DNA of 64,000 nt from Pedobacter sp. JY14-1 (lineage in GTDB: Bacteria > Bacteroidota > Bacteroidia > Sphingobacteriales > Sphingobacteriaceae). Positions 9,312 through 16,736 of the stretch are shown here, one piece after another; within the stretch, counting starts at the first letter, position 1; the number at the start of each line of letters is the position of its first letter. The DNA lies in NCBI RefSeq assembly GCF_029269825.1, contig NZ_JARJHU010000008.1, positions 372,001 through 436,000 of the forward strand. Direction: 5' to 3'. The notes under the pieces were generated by a model. It searched no databases. It was not told the origin of the DNA and saw only the letters and a program-made list of their open reading frames with translations. The position numbers and the translations under genes are program-made.

Positions 9312-9319
9312 TAGCTTTG
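9312..9319 (+). promoter_or_regulatory. -7 promoter box for the sulfur operon
   Basis: TAGCTTTG matches TAnnTTTG exactly and lies 18 bases before the chosen ATG at 9338. It argues that the downstream genes have their own promoter next to the Crp-type regulator gene. Confidence 0.5.
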
Positions 9320-9337
9320 ACCCATCAAGTAAAGGCA

Positions 9338-10123
9338 ATGGAAATTACAGGATATTCAGCTTCAATACTCATCGGGGTCTCCCTGGGACTAATCGGGGGT
9401 GGGGGCAGCATACTCACACTGCCGGTTTTGGTTTATCTCTTTACGGTCGACACCGTACTGGCCACCACTTATTCGCTCTTTATCGTGGGCGCGACCAGCC
9501 TTGCAGGCGCTGTTTCCTACTTCAGAAAAGGTCTTATCGACGTCCAAGTTGCCGTTTTTTTTGGACTGCCGTCCATCGCAGCGGTATTTTTAACCCGGCA
9601 CTATCTCCTTCCCGCTATACCTGAACGAGTTTCTGCCTTTGGTGGATCACCGGTATCTAAACCGGCGCTGCTCATGGTACTTTTCGCTGTTCTGATGTTA
9701 ACTGCCGCTTACAGCATGATCAAAGGAGAAAGCAAGACAGAACCCAGCGAAAGGTCAGGTAACCTTACGCTGGTCGTCCTGCAGGGAACAGCTGTCGGGC
9801 TGGTCACCGGACTGATCGGTGCGGGAGGAGGCTTCCTGATCATTCCAGCCCTGGTCAATTTTTTAAAACTTCCGGTGAAAGCTGCGATCGGAACCTCACT
9901 CCTCATTATCGCAGTCAATTCCCTTGCTGGCTTTGGCTTTTCATTGGGTGAGGGTAAGATTGAATGGAATTTCCTCTTAACGGTGACGGCAATCGCGATC
10001 ATTGGCGTCTTTTTCGGCACCTACCTTTCGACAAAAATCAATGGAAAAAAACTGAAGCCCGCATTTGGCTGGTTTGTGCTGGCGATGGGTATCTATATTT
10101 TAATTAAAGAAACAATTCACTAA
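9338..10123 (+). CDS. TSUP / TauE-SafE family sulfite or sulfur-anion exporter
   Basis: The 261-residue inner-membrane protein has about eight hydrophobic helices in two repeats. Each repeat begins with a glycine-rich stretch (GVSLGLIGGGGSILTLPVL and GLVTGLIGAGGGFLIIPAL), the TSUP hallmark. These proteins export sulfite, thiosulfate or organosulfonates. I choose ATG 9338, preceded by AAAGG, over an upstream TTG at 9317 that would overlap the promoter box. It leads an operon with a persulfide dioxygenase-rhodanese and a YeeE transporter, the same company TauE keeps in the cst operon of Staphylococcus, so sulfite export after persulfide oxidation is likely. Confidence 0.85.
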   Translation: MEITGYSASILIGVSLGLIGGGGSILTLPVLVYLFTVDTVLATTYSLFIVGATSLAGAVSYFRKGLIDVQVAVFFGLPSIAAVFLTRHYLLPAIPERVSAFGGSPVSKPALLMVLFAVLMLTAAYSMIKGESKTEPSERSGNLTLVVLQGTAVGLVTGLIGAGGGFLIIPALVNFLKLPVKAAIGTSLLIIAVNSLAGFGFSLGEGKIEWNFLLTVTAIAIIGVFFGTYLSTKINGKKLKPAFGWFVLAMGIYILIKETIH

Positions 10124-10134
10124 ATTATACTACT

Positions 10135-11517
10135 ATGTTTTTTCAACATGTATACGACAAGAGTTTAGCTCAGGCAAGCTACCTGATCGGTTGCCAGGCT
10201 AAAGGTGTGGCCATAGTTATTGATGCCCGCCGCGACGTTGATGTGTATCTCAAGATCGCCGCTGAAAACAATTTAACGATTACACACATCGCAGAAACGC
10301 ACATCCATGCGGACTTCCTGGCAGGATCCAGGGAGCTGGCAGCCCTGACCGGTGCTCAGCTTTACCTTTCAGACGAAGGTGGCGCCGACTGGCAATACCA
10401 GTTTGACCATGTCGGATTGAAGCACGGACATGTAATTAAAGTTGGCAATCTGAGTCTGGAGGTATTGCACACCCCGGGTCATACACCGGAAAGCATCAGC
10501 TTTGTATTGACCGACCACCCGGCAACAGATGAGCCGGTGATGATCTTTACCGGTGATTTTGTCTTTGTCGGTGACATCGGGCGACCTGACCTGCTGGAAA
10601 AAGCAGCAGGACTGATCGGCACACAGGAAAAAGGGGCAAAGCAACAATTTGAGTCAGTCAAACGCTTCGCGGAACTTGCGCCCTTTATCCAGGTCTGGCC
10701 CGGACATGGTGCGGGCTCGGCTTGCGGCAAGGCTCTGGGCGCCGTGCCCAGCTCAACCGTGGGTTATGAAAAAATCAGGAACTGGGCCTTCCGCTATGAT
10801 AATGATGAACAAGGTTTTGTAGACTATCTGCTGGCCGATCAACCAGAGCCCCCTAAATATTTCGCGATGATGAAGCACCTGAACAAGGTAGACAGACCAT
10901 TGCTGGTTGAAGTTCCGCAACACGTCAGCCTGAGCCCTGAAGTTTTTACAAAAGCTTATAACGACGGTATTAAAGTTATAGATACGCGTAACAAAGCTGA
11001 TTTTGCAAAAGGGTTCCTGCCCGGAAGCATCAACATACAGCACAACAACAGTCTGGCTACCTGGGCCGGATGGACTTTAAATTACCAGGAACAATTCATT
11101 TTGGTTGCGAATGCAGCTGAAATGGAAGAAATCACGAGAAAACTGATGCGTATCGGCTTAGATAATATCTACGGCTTTGTTGGTGGTGTGGACCAGTTAG
11201 GCATCGAACTCCAAACTGCTGATGTCATTGATCTGGAAACCTTTAAAACTTACCTGGGCAGGGATGGGGTTCAAATCGTAGACGTTCGCGGTAAAACAGA
11301 ATATGATGCAGGCCACATTGAGGGGGCTGACCATGTCTTTGTCGGCACGCTGCAAGACAACCTGGATAAAATCAGCCGAAACAAACAAGTGGTCATCCAT
11401 TGCCAGGCCGGAGACAGGGCAACCATTGCTTACTCCATATTAAGAAGAAACGGATTTAACAATATAAAAAACTATGCGGGCGGCATGAAAGAATGGCTGG
11501 CCAGCTCCACCAAATAA
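10135..11517 (+). CDS. CstB-like persulfide dioxygenase fused to two rhodanese domains
   Basis: The 460-residue protein has an ETHE1-type metallo-beta-lactamase domain (1-~245) with the ligand motif THIHADF, then HTPGHTPES and GDFVFVGDIGRPDL. A first rhodanese homology domain (~260-350) lacks a cysteine at the active loop (LVANAAEM). A second (~365-460) has the active loop HCQAGDR with Cys423. This order, dioxygenase, pseudo-rhodanese, rhodanese, is that of CstB, which oxidises persulfide to sulfite and joins it with persulfide to give thiosulfate. It lies 11 bases after the TSUP exporter and 12 before the YeeE pair, consistent with one operon for sulfide detoxification. Confidence 0.88.
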   Translation: MFFQHVYDKSLAQASYLIGCQAKGVAIVIDARRDVDVYLKIAAENNLTITHIAETHIHADFLAGSRELAALTGAQLYLSDEGGADWQYQFDHVGLKHGHVIKVGNLSLEVLHTPGHTPESISFVLTDHPATDEPVMIFTGDFVFVGDIGRPDLLEKAAGLIGTQEKGAKQQFESVKRFAELAPFIQVWPGHGAGSACGKALGAVPSSTVGYEKIRNWAFRYDNDEQGFVDYLLADQPEPPKYFAMMKHLNKVDRPLLVEVPQHVSLSPEVFTKAYNDGIKVIDTRNKADFAKGFLPGSINIQHNNSLATWAGWTLNYQEQFILVANAAEMEEITRKLMRIGLDNIYGFVGGVDQLGIELQTADVIDLETFKTYLGRDGVQIVDVRGKTEYDAGHIEGADHVFVGTLQDNLDKISRNKQVVIHCQAGDRATIAYSILRRNGFNNIKNYAGGMKEWLASSTK

Positions 11518-11529
11518 TTAACATACATT

Positions 11530-12093
11530 ATGCTGGAAATCTTAAAGCAACCCTGGCCCTGGTACATAGCAGGCCCGCTGATCGGGCTTACCGTACCAGC
11601 CCTGCTGATCCTGGGCAACAAATCTTTCGGGATCAGTTCATCGTTGAGACATATCTGTGCAGCATGCCTGCCCGCAAACATTCCATTCTTTAAATACGAC
11701 TGGAAAAAAGAAGCATGGAACCTGTTTTTCGTCCTGGGCATCTTGCTGGGCGGCACGATAACAATGCACTTTTTATCAAATCCTGAACCCGTAGTCGTAA
11801 ACCCAAAACTGGTGTCAGAACTTGCAGGATATGGCATAACCAATTTCAACAACCTGGTACCGGAAGACATTATGAACTGGTCCGCACTGCTGACAGTAAA
11901 AGGCTTACTGGTGATGGTCCTAGGTGGCTTTTTAGTCGGTTTCGGAACGCGCTATGCCGGGGGCTGTACCAGTGGTCATGCGATCATGGGCCTTTCCAAC
12001 CTGCAATGGCCGTCTTTGGTAGCAACGATTTGTTTCATGATCGGTGGCTTCCTGATGGCCAACCTGATCTTACCTCAAATTCTATCCTTGTAA
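11530..12093 (+). CDS. YeeE/YedE family sulfur transporter, N-terminal half
   Basis: The 187-residue membrane protein is half of the YeeE fold. It carries the conserved cysteine motif GTRYAGGCTSGHAIMGLS (~141-158), and an extra cysteine pair near the start (HICAACLP). In characterised YeeE (TsuA), relay cysteines pass thiosulfate across the membrane. The second half is encoded by the next gene, directly abutting, so the two products should form one transporter. Direction could be uptake or export of a small sulfur anion. Confidence 0.85.
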   Translation: MLEILKQPWPWYIAGPLIGLTVPALLILGNKSFGISSSLRHICAACLPANIPFFKYDWKKEAWNLFFVLGILLGGTITMHFLSNPEPVVVNPKLVSELAGYGITNFNNLVPEDIMNWSALLTVKGLLVMVLGGFLVGFGTRYAGGCTSGHAIMGLSNLQWPSLVATICFMIGGFLMANLILPQILSL

Positions 12094-12519
12094 ATGATGA
12101 AAACGATCATGAATAACTTTAAATACCTCGTAGTCGGAGTATTGTTCGGCGTTGTCTTCGTCAAGTCTGAAGTCATCAGCTGGTTCCGTATTCAGGAGAT
12201 GTTCCGTTTGCAATCCTTTCATATGTACGGCATTATCGGGAGTGCAGTTATAGTCGGGATGATTTCTGTCTGGCTCATCAAAAAGTTCAATATTAAAACC
12301 ATCTACGGTGAAAAAATTGAACTGCACCCAAAGACCTTCAACAAGGGCCAGATCTACGGCAGTCTGATCTTTGGCTTTGGATGGGCCATTACAGGTGCTT
12401 GTCCCGGACCACTCTTTGCCCAGATCGGCACCGGAGCAACAGTAATTGTGGTTACGCTGCTCAGTGCCATTGCCGGCACCTGGGTTTACGGACTGCTCAG
12501 GGAACGGTTACCGCATTGA
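12094..12519 (+). CDS. YeeE/YedE family sulfur transporter, C-terminal half (DUF6691-type)
   Basis: The 141-residue membrane protein begins on the base after the previous stop codon, which suggests translational coupling. It contains the second conserved motif of the family, FGWAITGACPGPLFAQIG, with its transport cysteine. Splitting of YeeE into two abutting genes is common in Bacteroidota and Proteobacteria. It closes the sulfur operon. Confidence 0.85.
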   Translation: MMKTIMNNFKYLVVGVLFGVVFVKSEVISWFRIQEMFRLQSFHMYGIIGSAVIVGMISVWLIKKFNIKTIYGEKIELHPKTFNKGQIYGSLIFGFGWAITGACPGPLFAQIGTGATVIVVTLLSAIAGTWVYGLLRERLPH

Positions 12520-12569
12520 TGTTTCCGTTTCAACATGAAATTTGTTAATTTGACGTAAGAAAAGCTCAC

Positions 12570-13025
12570 ATGAAAAAACAAACGGTACTCCGTCTAATCC
12601 TGGCCCTTGCCATATTGCTGCTGGTCATTCAATTCTTCAGGCCTGACGCAAACAGGACCACGACCTCATCTTCTGCTGCAATTGAAAAAGTCTATCCGGT
12701 ATCAGAAGAAGTTCAGGGGATACTAAAACAAAGCTGTTACGATTGTCATTCGAACAACACCACTTACCCCTGGTACAGCAATATTCAGCCCCTTGGCTGG
12801 TGGCTGCAAAACCATATCATAGAAGGAAAGCAGGAATTAAATTTCGATGAATTCGGTAATTACGACCAGAAAAAGCAGAAACACAAATTGCAGGAACTGA
12901 TCGAAGTGGTTGATAACGGAGAAATGCCTTTAGGATCTTATACGATCATCCACAGGTCGGCCAGACTTTCACCGGACGAGAAGGACAAGCTCATCAGTTG
13001 GGCACAAAATATCCGGCGAATGTAA
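12570..13025 (+). CDS. Haem-binding domain protein (Haem_bd family)
   Basis: The 151-residue exported protein has an N-terminal hydrophobic anchor (~8-24) and the haem-attachment motif CYDCH (~52-56), followed by the family signature NNTTYPWYSNIQPLGWWL. A methionine in GEMPLGSY (~119) is a plausible distal ligand. Such proteins are small periplasmic c-type haem proteins of unknown partner in Bacteroidota. The gene lies between the sulfur operon and the two-component system. The 50-base gap, with TTAATTTG inside it, may hold a separate weak promoter. Confidence 0.85.
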   Translation: MKKQTVLRLILALAILLLVIQFFRPDANRTTTSSSAAIEKVYPVSEEVQGILKQSCYDCHSNNTTYPWYSNIQPLGWWLQNHIIEGKQELNFDEFGNYDQKKQKHKLQELIEVVDNGEMPLGSYTIIHRSARLSPDEKDKLISWAQNIRRM

Positions 13026-13076
13026 CAATTAATACCTTTCGGGGAATACTGTAATTATTCTGGCAATTGTAAGGGG

Positions 13077-13097
13077 TCTTCAAATTCTCTTCAAATT
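13077..13097 (+). promoter_or_regulatory. Tandem 10-bp direct repeats, likely response-regulator site
   Basis: The sequence TCTTCAAATT occurs at 13077-13086 and again at 13088-13097, an 11-base period, so both copies face the same side of the helix. They lie 19 bases before the start of an OmpR-family regulator gene, where promoter elements are expected. OmpR-type regulators bind such tandem repeats as dimers, so autoregulation is likely. Confidence 0.55.
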
Positions 13098-13115
13098 TAT
13101 TGATGATATTGCGTT

Positions 13116-13793
13116 ATGAAGTTCCTGGTGATAGAAGACGAAGAAAGCTTACGGCGCAGCGTGATCAAATACCTCACGGACGAAGGCAATGTCTGCGACT
13201 GGTCGTCTTCGTTCCGGGAAGCGGATGAGAAGATGATGCTTTATGACTATGACTGCATCATTCTCGATCTGGGCTTACCGGACGGCGAGGGGCTGAAATT
13301 GCTGCAGCAGTTGCGCAAATCGAACAAAACCGATGGTGTGCTCATCGTGTCGGCACGGAATGCGCTGGACCAGAAGCTCGAAGGCTTAAGGCTTGGCGCC
13401 GATGACTACCTGACCAAGCCTTTTCATCTTTCCGAGCTTTATGCCAGGGCGCAGGCCATCATCAGGAGAAAGAGCTTTCAGGGCAATGATACCGTCCGGT
13501 TCGGGGAAATCGAGGTTGATACCGTGGCAAAAACCGTACACGTCAGCGGGCGGGAGCTCTACCTTACGCGCAAGGAGTTTGATCTCTTGCTTTACTTCAT
13601 AGTCAATAAAAACAAAGTCGTCCCGAAATCCGCTGCGATTACCCACATCTGGGGAGATGAGGCAGATATGGCCGACAGCTTTGACTTTATTTACACCCAC
13701 ATCAAGAACCTGCGGAAAAAACTGTCAGATGCGGGGAGCAGGGATTATTTTCACTCCGTTTATGGTGTAGGCTATAAGTTTACAGACGGATGA
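13116..13793 (+). CDS. OmpR-family response regulator
   Basis: The 225-residue protein has a receiver domain (1-~115) with acidic pair near residues 8-9, phospho-acceptor Asp51 in CIILDLGLPDGEG, and the conserved lysine in DDYLTKPF. A winged-helix effector domain (~125-223) ends in YFHSVYGVGYKF, the typical OmpR/PhoB wing. Its stop overlaps the start of the histidine kinase gene by four bases (ATGA). Downstream genes encode ApbE, thioredoxin, DUF4266 and DUF3570, its probable targets together with its own promoter. Confidence 0.93.
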   Translation: MKFLVIEDEESLRRSVIKYLTDEGNVCDWSSSFREADEKMMLYDYDCIILDLGLPDGEGLKLLQQLRKSNKTDGVLIVSARNALDQKLEGLRLGADDYLTKPFHLSELYARAQAIIRRKSFQGNDTVRFGEIEVDTVAKTVHVSGRELYLTRKEFDLLLYFIVNKNKVVPKSAAITHIWGDEADMADSFDFIYTHIKNLRKKLSDAGSRDYFHSVYGVGYKFTDG

Positions 13794-15079
13794 AGCTGCT
13801 CAGTAGTTACAACCGGATGCTGGCCATCGTCGCCTGCTCGGGAATGGTCGTCATCGGTATTCTTTTTTACCAGACCTTATCCCGTTACCTCAACCGGCAA
13901 ATTGACGATTACCTTTATGAGGAACTCCTTGAAGTACGGGACTTTGCACATGTCCGGAATATTGTTCCTGCACCGGAAGGCTTTACAGATGTAGTTGTGG
14001 AATACAAACGAGTCGCCAGGCTGCGTAACGCAAAGTATCGCTTTCATGACACGGTATTTTACAATCCCAGGAAAAAGCGCACAGAATCCGGCAGGTATCT
14101 GCAGACGGATGTGAAACTGGCTGATATTCCTTACCAGGTTACCATCATCGCTTCTAAAGTAGAAAGTGAAGAACAGGTAAAATCCATCGTCCTGATCATC
14201 TTGATCCCGCTTGGCATTTTATTTTTTCTGCTCTGGCTGGTCAACCGGTTTTTAATGAAAAAAATGTGGGCTCCCTTTATGCGGCTTGTAGAAAACATCA
14301 GGCAATTCAGTCTTGGGCAGGAACAAGCTTACACGCCAGTTGAAACCAGGATTGAAGAATTCCGCGTGCTCAATGATGCACTTGCAGAAGTGGAAAAGAA
14401 GATCCGGTCTGACTACCGCGAAGTCAAGCTGTTTACCGAAAATGCCTCACACGAAATGATGACTCCCCTCGCAGTGATCAATTCCAAGCTGGACACCATG
14501 TTACAGTCTGAAAATCTGGGCATAGAGGGGAGTATACTGATCACCGATCTGTATAAGGCAACCTCAAGGCTGACCCGGCTCAATCAGTCCCTGTTGCTAC
14601 TGGTCAAAATCGGAAGCCAGCCGCTGACTGACCTGGAAATGATTGACCTGGAACAATTACTGACTGAAAAGCTCAATTATTTCCAGGAACTGATTCAGCG
14701 GAGAAAGCTGAATGTATCTCTGCAAACAGCCCCGGCAAGCATCTACGGCAGTTATTCACTGGTCGAGATATTGCTGAATAACCTGATCAGCAATGCGATC
14801 AGGCACAACACAGAAGGCGGAGCATTGCGCATCAGCCTTTCCGGCAAACAACTCCAGGTATACAATACCAGCCATAGCGGGCCACTCGACAGCAGTAAAA
14901 TATTCGACCGGTTTTATAAAGACAGCACCTCTGAAGGAACCGGTCTTGGCCTGGCTATCCTGAAGGAAATCTGTGAAAAGCTGGGTTATAAGATCAGTTA
15001 TTTCTGGAGGGACCACTTACACTGTTTTGAGCTGGAATTTTCCGAGGAAAGTACGCCGACGCACACGGGTCAGTCATAA
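13790..15079 (+). CDS. Sensor histidine kinase, cognate to the upstream regulator
   Basis: The 429-residue membrane kinase has two transmembrane helices (~8-28 and ~128-148) that bound a periplasmic sensor of about 100 residues. A HAMP-like linker precedes a HisKA domain with phospho-acceptor His221 in NASHEMMTPLAVIN and a HATPase domain (N box LLNNLISNAIRHN, G box GTGLGLAILKE). The gene overlaps the regulator gene by four bases. No known ligand motif, such as clustered Cys, His or Met, stands out in the periplasmic part. Confidence 0.92.
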   Translation: MKLLSSYNRMLAIVACSGMVVIGILFYQTLSRYLNRQIDDYLYEELLEVRDFAHVRNIVPAPEGFTDVVVEYKRVARLRNAKYRFHDTVFYNPRKKRTESGRYLQTDVKLADIPYQVTIIASKVESEEQVKSIVLIILIPLGILFFLLWLVNRFLMKKMWAPFMRLVENIRQFSLGQEQAYTPVETRIEEFRVLNDALAEVEKKIRSDYREVKLFTENASHEMMTPLAVINSKLDTMLQSENLGIEGSILITDLYKATSRLTRLNQSLLLLVKIGSQPLTDLEMIDLEQLLTEKLNYFQELIQRRKLNVSLQTAPASIYGSYSLVEILLNNLISNAIRHNTEGGALRISLSGKQLQVYNTSHSGPLDSSKIFDRFYKDSTSEGTGLGLAILKEICEKLGYKISYFWRDHLHCFELEFSEESTPTHTGQS

Positions 15080-15081
15080 GT

Positions 15082-16011
15082 ATGAAAAAGATAACCTGCA
15101 GAAGAGGGGACAGACTAATGGGTAATCGGTTTGAGTTCACGGTTATCGCTGACTCGCATGATCAGGGAGAGGCGGCAATCGACGCAGCAATCCGGGAGAT
15201 CCAGCGCATAGAAAGACTACTGACCACTTTCGATGACAATAGTCAGACTGCCGCCATCAACAGGTCCGCCGGGCTGGCGCCGGTAAGGGTAGATATGGAA
15301 GTCTGTCAGCTGGTTTACCGCAGCCTTAAGATATCTGCGCTCACTCAGGGCGCCTTTGACATCACTTACGGATCTGTGGATAAAAGGCTCTGGAATTTTG
15401 ACAGAGACATGAAGGCATTACCGGATCCCGCAACTGCAAAAAAAATGGTACACCTGGTCAATTTCCGGAATGTAGCTGTCGATCTGGCAAACAGCACCGT
15501 TTTCCTGAAGGAAACAGGGATGAGGATAGGCTTTGGCGGTATTGGTAAGGGATATGCTGCGGACAGGGCAAAAATGGTTTTGTCTGAAGTTGGAATTGTT
15601 TCAGGAGTGGTCAATGCCGCGGGCGATCTGCTGACCTGGGGCAGCCAGGCTGATGGCCAGCCCTGGACCATCGGCCTGGCCGATCCGGAGAGGGAAAAGG
15701 GCATATTCTCTTCGCTCGTCATCAGCAACCAGGCAGTGGCCACATCGGGAGACTATGAGAAATTCGTGATCATCGATGGAAAGCGGTATGCACATACCAT
15801 AGACCCCCGCACCGGACTGCCCGTAAGCGGTATTAAAAGTGTCACCATCATTTGTCCAAGCGCCGAACTGGCGGATGCCATGGCCACACCGGTAATGGTG
15901 ATGGGTACGCGCGTAGGGCTAGACCTGATTGACCAGATGAAAGGTATCGGTTGTGTGATCATAGACGAACATGACCGTATTTTTACATCACGTAATATCA
16001 GGCCACTTTAA
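15082..16011 (+). CDS. apbE: FAD:protein FMN transferase (ApbE family)
   Basis: ApbE proteins attach FMN covalently from FAD to a Ser/Thr in extracytoplasmic redox proteins. This 309-residue protein has the family motifs FGGIGKGYAAD (~152), NAAGDL (~178), HTIDPRTGLPV (~237) and ELADAMATPVMVMG near the end, including metal-site acidic residues. It starts two bases after the kinase stop. No signal peptide is visible at the chosen start (MKKITCRRGDRL), unlike most ApbE proteins, which are exported lipoproteins. It may act in the cytoplasm or be exported by another route. No classic NqrC/RnfG-type substrate is encoded in the window. Confidence 0.88.
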   Translation: MKKITCRRGDRLMGNRFEFTVIADSHDQGEAAIDAAIREIQRIERLLTTFDDNSQTAAINRSAGLAPVRVDMEVCQLVYRSLKISALTQGAFDITYGSVDKRLWNFDRDMKALPDPATAKKMVHLVNFRNVAVDLANSTVFLKETGMRIGFGGIGKGYAADRAKMVLSEVGIVSGVVNAAGDLLTWGSQADGQPWTIGLADPEREKGIFSSLVISNQAVATSGDYEKFVIIDGKRYAHTIDPRTGLPVSGIKSVTIICPSAELADAMATPVMVMGTRVGLDLIDQMKGIGCVIIDEHDRIFTSRNIRPL

Positions 16012-16067
16012 CTCCAGATTGTCTACAGAATTTTACCCTAGTTTGGCATCACCTAATACTTGTCGTC

Positions 16068-16499
16068 ATGAAGACATTACTGATCATCGTATCTGCTTTA
16101 CTGACCTCTGCATTGAGCTGGCTGGGAAGTTATGACGAGGCCATGCAAAAGGCGAAGGCAGCGCATAAGCCTGTATTGGTCAGTTTTTCCGGTTCTGACT
16201 GGTGTGTACCCTGCATAAACCTGAGAAAGGAAATCCTGGAATCTGAAGTATTCGAGCGATATGCATCAGAAAGCCTGATCCTGTTGCGGGCCGATTTCCC
16301 AAGACAAAAAAAGAATAAACTTTCGCCTGACCAGGTAAAAATGAACGAAGCCCTGGCAGAAAAGTTCAATCCTGACGGCAAGTTCCCTTATACCCTGCTG
16401 ATTGATGAGAACGGCAAGGTATTAAAAACCTGGGACGGGTATCCGAAAGTAACACCTGAGGACTTTGTAAAACAAGTGGCAAAAGCAGCAGCAAACTAA
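16068..16499 (+). CDS. Periplasmic thioredoxin-fold protein
   Basis: The 143-residue protein has a signal peptide (~1-19) and a thioredoxin fold with the redox motif WCVPC (Cys46 and Cys49). A cis-proline-type segment (GKFPYTLLID, ~103) is present. Length and pattern fit DsbD-gamma or thioredoxin_7 type reductases acting in the periplasm. The gene starts 56 bases after apbE and is one base from the DUF4266 gene. The context suggests that it keeps thiols of a partner reduced, perhaps those of the DUF4266 C-terminus, which is inference. Confidence 0.85.
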   Translation: MKTLLIIVSALLTSALSWLGSYDEAMQKAKAAHKPVLVSFSGSDWCVPCINLRKEILESEVFERYASESLILLRADFPRQKKNKLSPDQVKMNEALAEKFNPDGKFPYTLLIDENGKVLKTWDGYPKVTPEDFVKQVAKAAAN

Positions 16500-16500
16500 C

Positions 16501-16728
16501 ATGAAAACGATCGTCTATAAAACCCTGATACTTTCTCTTACCGGTCTCGCCGGCCTGGGCGCGTCCTGCACTACCGTCAGACCCTATCAGAAATCCCGGA
16601 TCAATGATTCGGAAATGTCACTTTCTGCAAGAAAGACAATGAAGTTTGAACAGAACTTCCAGCTGTACAGAGAAGGCGCTTCAGGTGCAAACGGCGGTAA
16701 AAGCGGCGGGGGCTGCGGCTGTAATTAA
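16501..16728 (+). CDS. DUF4266 small lipoprotein with Gly/Cys C-terminus
   Basis: The 75-residue product has a lipoprotein-type signal ending at Cys23 (GLGASCTTV) and a C-terminal tail rich in Gly, Ala and Ser that ends in GGGCGCN. The mature protein is only about 50 residues. DUF4266 proteins are of unknown function. The pair of cysteines at the end could bind metal or undergo redox chemistry with the neighbouring thioredoxin. The segment EGASGAN resembles the ApbE flavinylation motif DgxSGAT, but the acceptor Thr is replaced by Asn. It lies one base after the thioredoxin gene and eight bases before the DUF3570 gene, so all three should be cotranslated. Confidence 0.82.
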   Translation: MKTIVYKTLILSLTGLAGLGASCTTVRPYQKSRINDSEMSLSARKTMKFEQNFQLYREGASGANGGKSGGGCGCN

Positions 16729-16736
16729 TTGCGACC

